From positions 2,356,001 to 2,420,000 of the forward strand of contig NZ_CP119785.1 in NCBI RefSeq assembly GCF_029338235.1: a stretch of DNA of 64,000 bases, given 5' to 3'. Positions 37,758-46,769 of the stretch are shown piece after piece. The DNA is from Haloarcula rara (GTDB lineage: Archaea > Halobacteriota > Halobacteria > Halobacteriales > Haloarculaceae). The position numbers were made by a program, and so were the translations under genes. Positions within the stretch are counted from its first letter, which is position 1, and every line of letters begins with the position of its first letter. A model generated the notes under the pieces. It saw only the letters and a program-made list of their open reading frames with translations. It was not told the origin of the DNA and did no database searches.

Positions 37758-40700
37758 ATGTCCGAGCAGGCAGTTATTCTCCACGTCCGCCCCGCGCCCG
37801 CGCCCGACGGTGGCGGCTCACCGCCCCTGGCCGACCGACTTGACCGACCGGTTCGGACCGCGAGTTCCACGGACGCGGCGCTCGGGGTCCTCACCGAGAC
37901 CGACGTCGCCGCCGTCGTCTGTGACCACGCCCCCGAGGACGGGCTGGACGGACTGGCCGCTCTCGAAGCGATTCGGGCCGACTGCCCGTCGCTCCCGGCG
38001 GTGCTCGCGACCGACGAACCCGACGGTCGCGTGGCCGCCGAGGCGACCCGCCTCGGGGTGAGCGAGTACGTCCCTCGGAGCGAGGTCGACCCCGCAGACC
38101 GGGTCCGCGAACTGGTTCGCGGGGGCTCGGGCCCCGCGGTGCCGGGGGCCCGCGAACGGGAACTCGAGCGAAACAACGAGGCGCTGCAACGGTTGACCGA
38201 GCTGGCGTCGTCCGATTCGCACACCGACGACGACATAATCGACCGGGTCCTCGAGATCGGCGCCGACCGGCTCGGCCTCTCGCTTGGCTACCTGAGCCGT
38301 ATCGAGGGGCGCGACTACGAGGTCGTCTCTGTCGTCGGCGACCACGACATCATCCGGGCCGGCACCGAGACCGACCTGGAAAACACCTACTGTCGCCGTA
38401 TCGTGGACCGCCAGGACAGCTACGGCATCACCGACGCGGCCGCGGAGGGGTTATCGGACGATCCGGCCTACCGGATGTCGGGTATCGCCTGTTATCTGGG
38501 CGGCAAGGTCGTGGTCGGCGGCGAACTGTACGGTACGCTGTGTTTCGCCGACGACGAGCCCCGGACCGAGCCCTTCTCCGAGAGCGAGCAGACGTTCACC
38601 AGACTGCTCGCCGAGTGGACGAGCCGGGAGATCGAACGCCGCCAGCGCGAGGCGGACCTCGAACAGTACGAGAGCGTCATCGAGGCCGTCGACGATGGTA
38701 TCTACGCTCTCGACGAGACGGGCCACTTCGAGCTGGTCAATGACGCGATGACCGACCTCACCGGCTACGACTCCGAGGCCCTGCTGGGCGCCCACACCAG
38801 CCACATCAAATCCGACGAGGTCGTCGAACGGGCCGAGTCCATCGTCCGGGAGATGCTATTCGACGAGCGCGAGGCCGACGAGGAGACGTTCGACCTGGCG
38901 ATACAGCGGGCCGACGGCACCTCGTTCCCGGCCGAGGACCACATGACGCTGCTGTGGGACGACGACGGCGAGCGCTTCGGGGGGACTGCGGGCATCATCC
39001 GCGACATCACCGAACGCAAGGAGCGAGAGCGAAAGCTTCGGGAGGCTAACCGCCGCATCGAGCAGATACTCGGACGCATCGGCGCGGCCTTTTTCGCCGT
39101 CGACGACGACTGGGAGCTGACCTACTGGAACCACCGCGCCGAGGAGGTGCTCGGTCGGCAGGCCGAGGACGTGATGGGCGAAGACCTCTGGGAGATGTTC
39201 CCGGACGCCGTCGACGCGACGTTCTACGAGGCCTACCACGAGGCCATGGCGACCCAGGAACCGGCCGACTTCGAGGAGTATTACCCCCCGGTCGGTAAGT
39301 GGTTCCGGGTCAACGCCTACCCCTCGTCGAACGGGCTCTCGGTGTACTTCCACGACATAACCGACCAGAAAGAGCGCGACCGGAAGCTCTCCGGGCTGCT
39401 GGAGACGACGCGGTCGCTGATGCAGGCCCAGACCGCCGAGGACGTGGCCGAGACGGTCGTCGCGGCCGCCGAGTTCGAGCTGGGCTTTGACCTGAACCTC
39501 GTGCGGCTCTACGACGAGGAGACGGAGACCCTGCAACCGGTCGCCGCAACCGACGGGATGCCCGAACGACCGGTGTACGACGCCGACGAGGCGTACCCGG
39601 GCGAGGCCTACCAGCGCGGGGAGATCGTCCGCATCGACGACTTCGACCAGGTGCGAAACTACGACGACCGGGGCGCAAAGGCCGCGATGTACGTTCCACT
39701 CGACGACCACGGTGTGTTGAGCGTCGCAACCTACGACCAGGAGCGATTCTCCGACGCGGACGTCTCGGTCGCCGAAATCCTCGCCTCGAACGCGGCGGCC
39801 GCTCTGGACCGCGTCGAACGCGAGCAGGACCTCCTGCGCTACGAGGCCGTCGTGGAGAACGTCCGTGACATGGTGTACGTCCTGGACGAGGACGGCGGGT
39901 TCCAGCTCGTCACGGAGGCGCTGGCCGACTGGCTGGGCTACGAGCGCGAGGCGCTGCTCGGCCGACACCCACGGATGGTGCTGGACGACCAGGCGGTCGA
40001 GACCCTCGCCAGACAGGTCAGGCAACTCCGCGACAGCGACGGGGCAGCGACGGCGACGGTCGAGACGACGCTCCGGCGGGAGACCGGTGCGGAGCTCCCG
40101 GCCGAAATCGAGCTCTCGCTCATCGACGAGGCGGCCTTCAGCGGCACCGCCGGCGTCGTCCGCGACCGGACGGAACTGGAACAGACCCGCGAGGAGCTGC
40201 GCGACGAGCGGGACCGCTTCTCGTATCTGTTCAACAATCTCCCGGACGCCGTCGTCGAGACGGAGTTCACCGAGGACACGTCGCTCGTCCGCTCGGTGAA
40301 CCCGGCCTTCACCGACGTGTTCGGATTCGACCGGCGGACCGTCCTCGACGGCGACCTCAACGAATACATCCTCCCGCCGAGCGACGACGCCCAGCGGGAA
40401 GCCGACTGGCTCGACGAACGGGGTGCCGCCGGCGAGACCGTCCAGGCCGAGGTCCGCCGTCGGACCGCCGACGGGTTCCGTGATTTCCTCTTCCGAGGCG
40501 TCCCCTACCGCCGGGACGACGGGCGCGTCTGGAGCTTCGGTATCTACACCGACATCACCGACCAGATCGAACGCGAACGACGGCTGGAGGTGCTCAACCG
40601 CGTGTTGCGACACAACCTCCGGAACGACCTGACGGTCGTGCTCGGCATCGCCGACGAACTCCGCGAGCGGACCGACGACGAGACCGTCCGCTCGCTGCTC

Positions 40701-41222
40701 GAACGGCTCCTCGGGAAGGCCGAACAGATTGCCTCGCTCAGCGACCGCGCCCGCGAGATAGAGCGCTCGGTCCGCCGCGACGACGCCGACACGGCGCCGC
40801 TCGATGTCACTGCGCTCGTCGACGAAGTCGCCACGCGGTACGCCAAGCAGTCCGAGGCGTCCGTGGACATCTCGGAACCGGAGACGACCGTCATGGCCGG
40901 CGATGGCCGCCTTGAGCGGGTCGTCGGCGAGCTGCTCGCAAACAGCGTCGAACACGCCGGCGAGGCGCCCGCGGTGTCCGTCGACGTCGACCCGTCCCCC
41001 GAGACGGTGTCGGTCACCGTCACCGACGACGGCCCGGGCATCCCGGACCACGAACTCGACGTGTTGACCGGCAGCGAACCCATCACCCAGCTGCGCCACG
41101 GGAGCGGGCTGGGCCTGTGGCTCGTCATCTGGGTGACAGAATCCTACGGCGGAACCGTGCGATTCGAGAACACGGCCGACGGCGCGTCGGTCACGCTGAC
41201 GCTCCCCCGGACCGACAGCTAG
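37758..41222 (+). CDS. multi-domain PAS/GAF sensor histidine kinase
   Basis: 1154 residues and, apart from the N-terminal signalling domain, entirely sensory. Domains: receiver-like (about 5-125, phosphoacceptor Asp56, but Arg replaces the conserved Lys in EYVPRS), GAF (about 140-295), PAS (about 300-430), PAS (430-545), GAF (555-695), PAS (700-815), PAS (820-945), then a kinase core. The H box is VLRHNLRNDLTVVLG with His952; the ATPase has ELLANSVEHA (N box), DDGPGIPD (G1) and GSGLGLWLVIWVTESYGG (G2). No membrane helix, so it senses in the cytoplasm. It ends overlapping a convergent response regulator gene. Confidence 0.9.
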   Translation: MSEQAVILHVRPAPAPDGGGSPPLADRLDRPVRTASSTDAALGVLTETDVAAVVCDHAPEDGLDGLAALEAIRADCPSLPAVLATDEPDGRVAAEATRLGVSEYVPRSEVDPADRVRELVRGGSGPAVPGARERELERNNEALQRLTELASSDSHTDDDIIDRVLEIGADRLGLSLGYLSRIEGRDYEVVSVVGDHDIIRAGTETDLENTYCRRIVDRQDSYGITDAAAEGLSDDPAYRMSGIACYLGGKVVVGGELYGTLCFADDEPRTEPFSESEQTFTRLLAEWTSREIERRQREADLEQYESVIEAVDDGIYALDETGHFELVNDAMTDLTGYDSEALLGAHTSHIKSDEVVERAESIVREMLFDEREADEETFDLAIQRADGTSFPAEDHMTLLWDDDGERFGGTAGIIRDITERKERERKLREANRRIEQILGRIGAAFFAVDDDWELTYWNHRAEEVLGRQAEDVMGEDLWEMFPDAVDATFYEAYHEAMATQEPADFEEYYPPVGKWFRVNAYPSSNGLSVYFHDITDQKERDRKLSGLLETTRSLMQAQTAEDVAETVVAAAEFELGFDLNLVRLYDEETETLQPVAATDGMPERPVYDADEAYPGEAYQRGEIVRIDDFDQVRNYDDRGAKAAMYVPLDDHGVLSVATYDQERFSDADVSVAEILASNAAAALDRVEREQDLLRYEAVVENVRDMVYVLDEDGGFQLVTEALADWLGYEREALLGRHPRMVLDDQAVETLARQVRQLRDSDGAATATVETTLRRETGAELPAEIELSLIDEAAFSGTAGVVRDRTELEQTREELRDERDRFSYLFNNLPDAVVETEFTEDTSLVRSVNPAFTDVFGFDRRTVLDGDLNEYILPPSDDAQREADWLDERGAAGETVQAEVRRRTADGFRDFLFRGVPYRRDDGRVWSFGIYTDITDQIERERRLEVLNRVLRHNLRNDLTVVLGIADELRERTDDETVRSLLERLLGKAEQIASLSDRAREIERSVRRDDADTAPLDVTALVDEVATRYAKQSEASVDISEPETTVMAGDGRLERVVGELLANSVEHAGEAPAVSVDVDPSPETVSVTVTDDGPGIPDHELDVLTGSEPITQLRHGSGLGLWLVIWVTESYGGTVRFENTADGASVTLTLPRTDS

Positions 41223-41587
41223 GTCGCCGCGCGTATCTTTTCTGCCAGCTCTGCGTACTGTTCGGTCCCAGTCCCTTTCTGGACGAACCCCGTCACGCCG
41301 GCCTCCTCGGCCGCCGGGCGGACGTCGTCGGGCTCGCGGGCGCTAAAGAGGAGAAAGGGGAGCGACCGGTCCCGGTCCCGCAGTTCCCCACACAGCTCCA
41401 GCCCGTCGAGACGCGGCATCTTGTAGTCGCTGACGACGACGTCGTACCCCCCCGAAAGCGCCAGCTCCAGTGCCGTCTCCGGGTCGCCTTCGCTGGTCAC
41501 GTCGAGGTCGTCCTCCTGTTCCAGAAAGGTCTGGACGATTTCGAGTACGTCTCTGTCCTCGTCGACCAGGAGAACGTCGATACTCAT
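41219..41587 (-). CDS. single-domain response regulator
   Basis: 122-residue stand-alone receiver. Acidic pocket LLVDEDRD, phosphoacceptor Asp54 in VVVSDYKMPRLDG, Thr/Ser position in FLLFSARE, and Lys104 in GFVQKG are all in place. There is no output domain, so it probably relays phosphate or acts by protein contact. It converges on the histidine kinase with a four-base overlap; they may be partners, though convergent layout gives no co-transcription. Confidence 0.9.
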   Translation of the reverse strand: MSIDVLLVDEDRDVLEIVQTFLEQEDDLDVTSEGDPETALELALSGGYDVVVSDYKMPRLDGLELCGELRDRDRSLPFLLFSAREPDDVRPAAEEAGVTGFVQKGTGTEQYAELAEKIRAAT

Positions 41588-41625
41588 CTACACGCACTTC
41601 TCCCTTCTGAAATAAAAACCTACGG

Positions 41626-41823
41626 TCACCGCATCGACGACAGTCCGACGACCGCCTCGTAATCCGCACTCAGCCACGTCGACATCCGTGCGTCACCTGT
41701 CATGTCTGGTGGATAGATGGTACAGCGGTCCGGCCCGTCCGCGTAGCGAACGACGGTCAGAGACAGTTCCACGTCCGGCCGGTCGGTGGCGGCCGTGGCC
41801 GCCGCGGTTGACTCGAGACTCAT
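41626..41823 (-). CDS. DUF7511-like small protein
   Basis: 65 residues. The core ELSLTVVRYADGPDRCTIYPPD followed by WLSADYEAVVGLSSMR matches a small haloarchaeal domain, DUF7511 as far as I recall. It may be co-transcribed with the response regulator 38 bp downstream. Start ATG 41823; the longer frame to 41955 has a Ser/Arg-rich tail that overlaps the next gene. Confidence 0.7.
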   Translation of the reverse strand: MSLESTAAATAATDRPDVELSLTVVRYADGPDRCTIYPPDMTGDARMSTWLSADYEAVVGLSSMR

Positions 41824-41890
41824 CCACCTGGATTGACCGAGAGGGAGAACAAAACCGCTGCTAAGACCTCTCAGTACCGATATATAGCGT

Positions 41891-42061
41891 TCAGGCGCTC
41901 TGGGCCGTGTCGACCTCGCCGTCGATGCGGACGAAACCGTAATCGCATTCGCCACAGTGCCACTTGACTTTCTGCCCGAGATGCATCGTCGTGCTGGCGA
42001 CCTTCCAGAACTCGCGGTACTCCTCGCACTTCGGGCAGTAGTGCTCCAGTTCGAGGCTCAT
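41891..42061 (-). CDS. small zinc-ribbon protein
   Basis: 56 residues, easily missed because of its size. It begins MSLELEHYCPKCEEYREFW and carries a second CxxC in KWHCGECDYGFVRIDG, giving a four-Cys Zn2+ ribbon with 27 residues between the two CxxC pairs. A haloarchaeal zinc-ribbon family (DUF7838-like, from memory). Same strand as the DUF7511-like gene, 67 bp upstream of it. Confidence 0.72.
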   Translation of the reverse strand: MSLELEHYCPKCEEYREFWKVASTTMHLGQKVKWHCGECDYGFVRIDGEVDTAQSA

Positions 42062-42179
42062 GACACGCTCTTGTGTGTGGGTGCCATTGAAGCTCCCGGT
42101 TCTCGGAGACGTTTGACTGATGCTTTGGTCGGTGTTGGGGGTCAGTCTGCTTCCCGCAACAGCGAGCTTTCTCTCTCAG

Positions 42180-42494
42180 TACAGCTAGAAAGCCCCGGTG
42201 GGCTACACTCGGGGGTGGTTCGAGAGAGCAAAGCTCTCTCGTCATCACGGAAGACCTCCGGTCTTCCGAACGACCTCGTTGCGGTCCTCGGCCTTCGGCC
42301 TGCGGTCCTTACGTCGTCCGCCTTCGTGTAGCCCACCGCCCCTTTCAGTCCCACCCCGTGTAACAGCCGACCGGGCGGGACTGAAAGGGGCCGGACGCTC
42401 AGGGTGCGAGACGACGCAAGCACCGCAGGGAGCAGCGCGACCGAGGAGCGCAGCGAGTCGGAGCCCCTTAGCGTCCGGGGGCTTTCTGGCTGTA
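42180..42494. repeat. four-way-junction repeat element, complete copy
   Basis: 315 bp with the same build as 26366-26693. Outer stem TACAGCTAGAAAGCCCC (42180-42196) and GGGGCTTTCTGGCTGTA (42478-42494), one T-G pair. Arm 1 GGTGGGCTACAC/GTGTAGCCCACC (42197-42208 with 42326-42337); central hairpin (42338-42356 with 42373-42391); arm 2 CGGACGCT/AGCGTCCG (42392-42399 with 42470-42477). Again no bases lie between the arms. Arm 1 again holds two inner hairpins (42222-42240, 42249-42267). It sits between divergent genes. Confidence 0.85.
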
Positions 42495-42599
42495 GTCAGA
42501 GTCGCTACACCTCTGCCTGACAGTCCATCCGTCGTTCACACCGCCAACTGTCGTTACTAGACCCGAACAGGCAAACCGTCAGCCCACCTATCACACGAC

Positions 42600-43268
42600 A
42601 TGACCACGGTCGCAGACGACCAGCCGCCACTCACGGCACTCGACGTCGACGCCGAGGCGCTGCCGCCCGCTGACACCGAGACGGCGACGTTCGGGATGGG
42701 CTGTTTCTGGGGGCCGGACGCCCGCTTCGGCGCGATGCCGGGCGTCGTTCGCACGCGCGTCGGCTACGCGGGCGGGACGGACCCGGACCCGAGCTACTAC
42801 TCGCTGGGCGACCACACCGAGGTCGTACAGGTCGAGTACGACCCCGAAACGGTCGATTATTCGGACCTGCTCGACGTGTTCTGGGCGAACCACAACCCCT
42901 TCGGCGGGGCCCACAAGCGCCAGTACCGGGGCGTCGTGCTGGTCCACGACGACGCCCAGCGCGAGACGGTCGCGGCGTCGGCGGCGGCACTGGAAGAGCG
43001 AACGGGGCAGTCCGTCGAGACGGCTATCGAGTCCCTCGAGTCGTTCACGCTTGCGGAGGACTACCACCAGAAGTACGAACTCCGCTCGACGCCGGTGCTT
43101 GGCGACGAGCTGGATGATATCTACGGGCCGGCGCTGGTCGATTCGACCGTCGCGGCGCGGCTGAACGGCTTCGTCGCGGGTCACGCTGCCCCCGACCAGC
43201 GCGAGGCGCTACTCGCCGACGTCGCCCTCTCGCCGGCGGCGCTGTCCGAACTCGAACGGCGGCTTTGA
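42600..43268 (+). CDS. msrA: peptide methionine (S)-S-oxide reductase
   Basis: 222 residues. It repairs oxidised methionine. Catalytic Cys35 lies in GMGCFWGPDARFG, followed by VVRTRVGYAGGTDPDPSYYSLGDHTEVVQVEYDPE and the conserved FWANHNPFGGAHKRQYRG. A roughly 28-residue acidic N-terminal extension precedes the domain. The C-terminal end has no obvious resolving Cys. Confidence 0.94.
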   Translation: MTTVADDQPPLTALDVDAEALPPADTETATFGMGCFWGPDARFGAMPGVVRTRVGYAGGTDPDPSYYSLGDHTEVVQVEYDPETVDYSDLLDVFWANHNPFGGAHKRQYRGVVLVHDDAQRETVAASAAALEERTGQSVETAIESLESFTLAEDYHQKYELRSTPVLGDELDDIYGPALVDSTVAARLNGFVAGHAAPDQREALLADVALSPAALSELERRL

Positions 43269-43332
43269 GTGTCACCGCTGGACGGGACCGGCGTGACGAG
43301 AATATAAGACCGTGGCAGCCCCAGCCACGTGT

Positions 43333-43869
43333 ATGACCATCTACACCGGCCGCGGCGACCAGGGCCAGACCGACCTGCGGACGATGGACCGCGTCTCGAA
43401 AGACTCCCGCCGTATCGAGGCCTATGGCACCGTCGACGAGGTCAACGCACTGGTCGGGGTCGTCCGGCCGACGGGCTACGATGACATCGACGACGACCTG
43501 CGGACCATCCAGAACCACCTCCACATCGTCCAGGCCGACTTCGCGAACCCCAGTCCCGGCGAGGACGACCCACAGATAACAGAGGAACACGTCGACACTA
43601 TCGAGGACATGATAGACGAGGCCGACGATGAGCTGGACGCGCTGGAGTCCTTTATCCTCCCGTCGGGGTCGGAACCGGGCGCCAAGCTCCACCACGCCCG
43701 CGCAGTGTGTCGCCGGGCGGAGCGGCGCTGTGTCTCGCTGGCCGCCGAGGAGGCCGGCGTCAACGGGACCGCGATAATCTATCTCAACCGACTCTCGGAT
43801 ACGCTCTTTACGCTCGCCAGGCTCGTCAACAAGCGCGAGGGTGTCCGGGAGGAGAGCCCGGAGTACTGA
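43333..43869 (+). CDS. PduO-type corrinoid adenosyltransferase
   Basis: 178 residues. It transfers adenosyl from ATP to cob(I)alamin. The N-terminal ATP loop TIYTGRGDQGQTDLRTMDRVSKDS, GTVDEVNALVGVVRP, FILPSGSEPGAKLHHARAVCRRAERR and the terminal NRLSDTLFTLARLVN are diagnostic. A btu cobalamin transport set lies 5-8 kb away and could supply its substrate. Confidence 0.93.
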   Translation: MTIYTGRGDQGQTDLRTMDRVSKDSRRIEAYGTVDEVNALVGVVRPTGYDDIDDDLRTIQNHLHIVQADFANPSPGEDDPQITEEHVDTIEDMIDEADDELDALESFILPSGSEPGAKLHHARAVCRRAERRCVSLAAEEAGVNGTAIIYLNRLSDTLFTLARLVNKREGVREESPEY

Positions 43870-44020
43870 CAGTCGTACTGGACCGGCTCGCGCCGGCCCG
43901 GGTCGGCGCGACCAGCCATACGCTACAGTCGTCGTGTGCCAGCGTGGAGTGCCGCCGTCGAATTGCGGGGAGCCGTGGGGGGCCTGCGAGTCAGCGGGGG
44001 ACTGAGCCCGGCGGGCGCGC

Positions 44021-44197
44021 TCAGTTGGCGGCTTCAGCCAGTACGTCCCAGTCCTCTTCGCGAACGTCGAAGCCCCGCGAGCGTAGCGCCGCGGCCAGCT
44101 TCCCGGTGTCTACGCCGCCGTAGCTTGCGGCCTGCTCCAGGCCGAGTGTTCCGCCGTAGTACAGCGTCAGCGCCGTCGTGAGGGAGGTGTATGACAT
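44021..44197 (-). CDS. small helix-turn-helix-like protein, unknown
   Basis: 58 residues: MSYTSLTTALTLYYGGTLGLEQAAS with AAALRSRGFDVREEDWDVLAEAA. The helix-turn-helix-like spacing suggests a tiny DNA-binding or antitoxin-like protein. ATG 44197 is preferred over 44227: a TTTAATA element ends 32 bases upstream, and CGAGGA lies just before the start. No toxin gene is adjacent. Confidence 0.6.
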   Translation of the reverse strand: MSYTSLTTALTLYYGGTLGLEQAASYGGVDTGKLAAALRSRGFDVREEDWDVLAEAAN

Positions 44198-44421
44198 CGT
44201 TTCCTCGTCTGGAACGTAAAGGGACACGGTATTAAAGTTTCTTAGACAATAGGTAACACAGTTCTGCTGTTAGTGGTTGTATAATAGCAACTCTAGACAG
44301 AAGAAACCAAAATATCTGGACGTACGTCTTGATAGACAGTCGGAACAGTCGCCCGGCTCCGTGTTCGTCCTACGCCGGCCGGGTTCGCAATAGCAAAGTG
44401 ACCGGCCCGGAACGGTGAACT

Positions 44422-45396
44422 ATGAAAGCGACCGCGAAGGCTCACCCCATTCAAGGGCTGGTGAAGTACCACGGGATGCGCGACGAACAGCGGCGGATGC
44501 CGTACCACGACAGCATCTCGGTCAGCACGGCGCCGAGCCGGACGAAGACCACCGTCGAGTTCGACCCGTCCCTCGACGGCGACGAGTACGTCATCGACGG
44601 CGAGACGGTCGAGGGTCGGGGCGCCGAGCGAATCGACTCGGTCGTCGACCACGTCCGCGAGCTGGCCGGTATCGACGACCCGGTTCGCTTCGAGTCGACC
44701 AACGACTTCCCGACGAACATCGGCTTTGGCTCCTCTTCGTCGGGCTTTGCCGCGGCGGCGACGGCGCTGGTCGAGGCCGCCGGGCTCGACATGACCCACC
44801 CCGAGATATCGACGGTCGCGCGCCGGGGCTCCGCCTCGGCCGCTCGCGCCGTCACGGGCGCGTTCTCCCACCTCAAGACCGGCGTCAACGACCAGGACTG
44901 TCGCAGCGAGCGCATCGAGACCGACCTCGAAGACGACCTGCGCATCGTCGCCGGGATGGTTCCCTCCTACAAGGAGACCGAAGCCGCCCACAAGGAGGCC
45001 GCCGACAGCCACATGTTCCAGGCCCGGATGGCCCACATCCAGTACCAGATCTCGGATATGCGCGACGCCCTGTATGACGCCGACTTCGAACGGGCGTTCG
45101 AGCTGGCCGAACACGACTCGCTGTCCCTCGCGGCGACGACGATGACCGGCCCCGCCGGCTGGGTGTACTGGCAGCCCCGGACCATCGAGATTTTCAACAC
45201 CGTCCGGGAACTCCGCACCGAGGAGGACATCCCGGTGTACTTCTCGGTCGACACCGGCGCGAGCACCTACGTCAACACCACCGAGGAGTACGTCGACCGC
45301 GTCGAAGAAGCCGTCGCGGACTGCGGTGTCGACACCAGAATCTGGGAGGTCGGCGGGCCTGCAGAAGTGCTGGACGAATCCGAGGCGCTGTTCTGA
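44422..45396 (+). CDS. mvaD: phosphomevalonate decarboxylase
   Basis: 324-residue GHMP kinase-fold protein. KATAKAHPIQGLVKYHGMRDEQRRMPYHDSIS begins the domain, the phosphate loop is PTNIGFGSSSSGFAAAA, and SASAARAVTGAFS follows. In haloarchaea this type is known to act on phosphomevalonate, giving isopentenyl phosphate, in the alternative mevalonate route to isoprenoid lipids. The assignment to phosphomevalonate rests on that precedent, not on this sequence alone. Confidence 0.9.
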   Translation: MKATAKAHPIQGLVKYHGMRDEQRRMPYHDSISVSTAPSRTKTTVEFDPSLDGDEYVIDGETVEGRGAERIDSVVDHVRELAGIDDPVRFESTNDFPTNIGFGSSSSGFAAAATALVEAAGLDMTHPEISTVARRGSASAARAVTGAFSHLKTGVNDQDCRSERIETDLEDDLRIVAGMVPSYKETEAAHKEAADSHMFQARMAHIQYQISDMRDALYDADFERAFELAEHDSLSLAATTMTGPAGWVYWQPRTIEIFNTVRELRTEEDIPVYFSVDTGASTYVNTTEEYVDRVEEAVADCGVDTRIWEVGGPAEVLDESEALF

Positions 45397-45431
45397 GTAG
45401 CAGCTAGTTCGGTATTCTTTGTCGCTGCGTG

Positions 45432-45489
45432 CCAGAAAGCCGTGCCGGGCACGGTGTCTCTTCAATCCGACACTGCGGGGGATTTCTGG
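45432..45489. repeat. miniature relative of the four-way-junction element
   Basis: CCAGAAA (45432-45438) and TTTCTGG (45483-45489) enclose a CCGTGCC/GGGCACGG hairpin and a GTGTC/GACAC hairpin (45454-45458 with 45469-45473). The outer words match the terminal repeats of the large copies. About 58 bp, downstream of mvaD. Confidence 0.45.
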
Positions 45490-45570
45490 TTGGACATCGC
45501 AGCACCTACCGCGCCAACGTCGCCGCCCCTCGGAAACAACATTATCCCCGTTCAGTCCTAACCCCGGATA

Positions 45571-46769
45571 ATGCTAGTCGCCGTTCTCGGTGCCGGCTAC
45601 GCCGGTCTGACGCTCGCACGAACGCTCGAACGGACCCTCCCCAGCGACGTCGACCTGGTCGTCGTCGACGAGTCACAGGACCATCTGGTCCAGCACGAAC
45701 TCCACCGCGTCGTTCGCCGGCCGTCGCTGGCCGACGAAATCACGGTCTCCCTCGACGACGCACTCGACTGTGAGGTCCGGCAAGCGACCGTCACCGGCCT
45801 CGACGCCGACGCCGGCGAGGCGACGCTCGAAACCCCCGGCGGCGACGAGGAGACGCTTTCCTACGACGTGGGCGCGGTGTGTCTGGGCGCGCGGACTGCC
45901 TTCTACGGCCTCGAGGGCGTTCGCGAGCACGCCACGCCGCTGAAACGGCTCGCCGACGCCCGGGAAATTCGACGGGACGTTCTCGACCTGGGGGACGGCG
46001 ACCGAGTCGTCGTCGGTGGCGCGGGTCTCTCTGGCGTGCAGGTCGCGGGCGAACTGGCGGCGCTTTCCGACGAGGAGGGTGTCGACGCCGAGGTCTGCCT
46101 GCTCGAACAGGAGCCCGAGGTCGCCCCCGCGTTCCCGGCCGCGTTCCAGCGGGCCGTCCACGACGCCCTGCTCGACGCTGGGGTGTCGGTCCGGACCGGC
46201 ACGGCCGTCGAGCGCGCCGACGCGGAGACCATCACGCTCACGACCGGGAGCGACCTCGAGTACGACCAGTTCGTCTGGACCGGCGGCATCCGGGGCTCGC
46301 CGGCACTGGACGACGACCGCCCGGTCGTGCGTGCAGACCTCCGACTGGGCGAGGCGACCTTCGCGGTGGGTGATGCGGCCCGGGTCGTCGACAGCGACGG
46401 CGAAGCCGTCCCGGCCAGCGCGTCGGCGGCCGTCCGGGAGGCCAGCGTGGCCGCCGAGAACGTCGAGCGGCTTGTCGACCACCGCCGCGCGGACGCCGGG
46501 GGTTCGAGCCACGGCTCGCCCGCTACCGGTTCGACGTGCCCGGCTGGCTGGTCTCAGTCGGCGACGACGCCGTGGCGAAGGTGGGGCCGACAGTCCTGAC
46601 CGGCCGGCCGGCACTGGCGCTGAAGACGACCGTCGGCGCGGGCTACCTGGGCAGCGTCGGCGCGATACGGGAGGCGACGGACCTCGTCCGTACGGAACTG
46701 GGTATCGGCGACGAGGCGGCCGCCGAGACGGTTCCGGACGACATCGTCGACGTCTCGCAAGCGGAGTAG
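45571..46769 (+). CDS. type II NADH dehydrogenase-like flavoprotein, one frame break
   Basis: FAD-binding start VAVLGAGYAGLTLARTLERTL and NAD-binding VVVGGAGLSGVQVAGELAAL identify the NDH-2/FAD-dependent oxidoreductase fold; QFVWTGGIRG and FAVGDAARV are further hallmarks. The frame breaks in the G run 46498-46502. One added G restores FEPRLARYRFDVPGWLVSVGDDAVAKVG and gives 399 residues in all. Its product likely oxidises NADH and reduces a membrane quinone; the substrate is inferred from the family. Confidence 0.75.

Noticed and set aside
38856..41099. 747-codon minus-strand ORF opposite the histidine kinase
   Set aside because: No domain or motif; composition is that of an antisense shadow.
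42170..42500. Target-site duplication around the second element copy
   Set aside because: A TCAG-like match on both flanks is short and not exactly adjacent to the ends; the other copy shows none.
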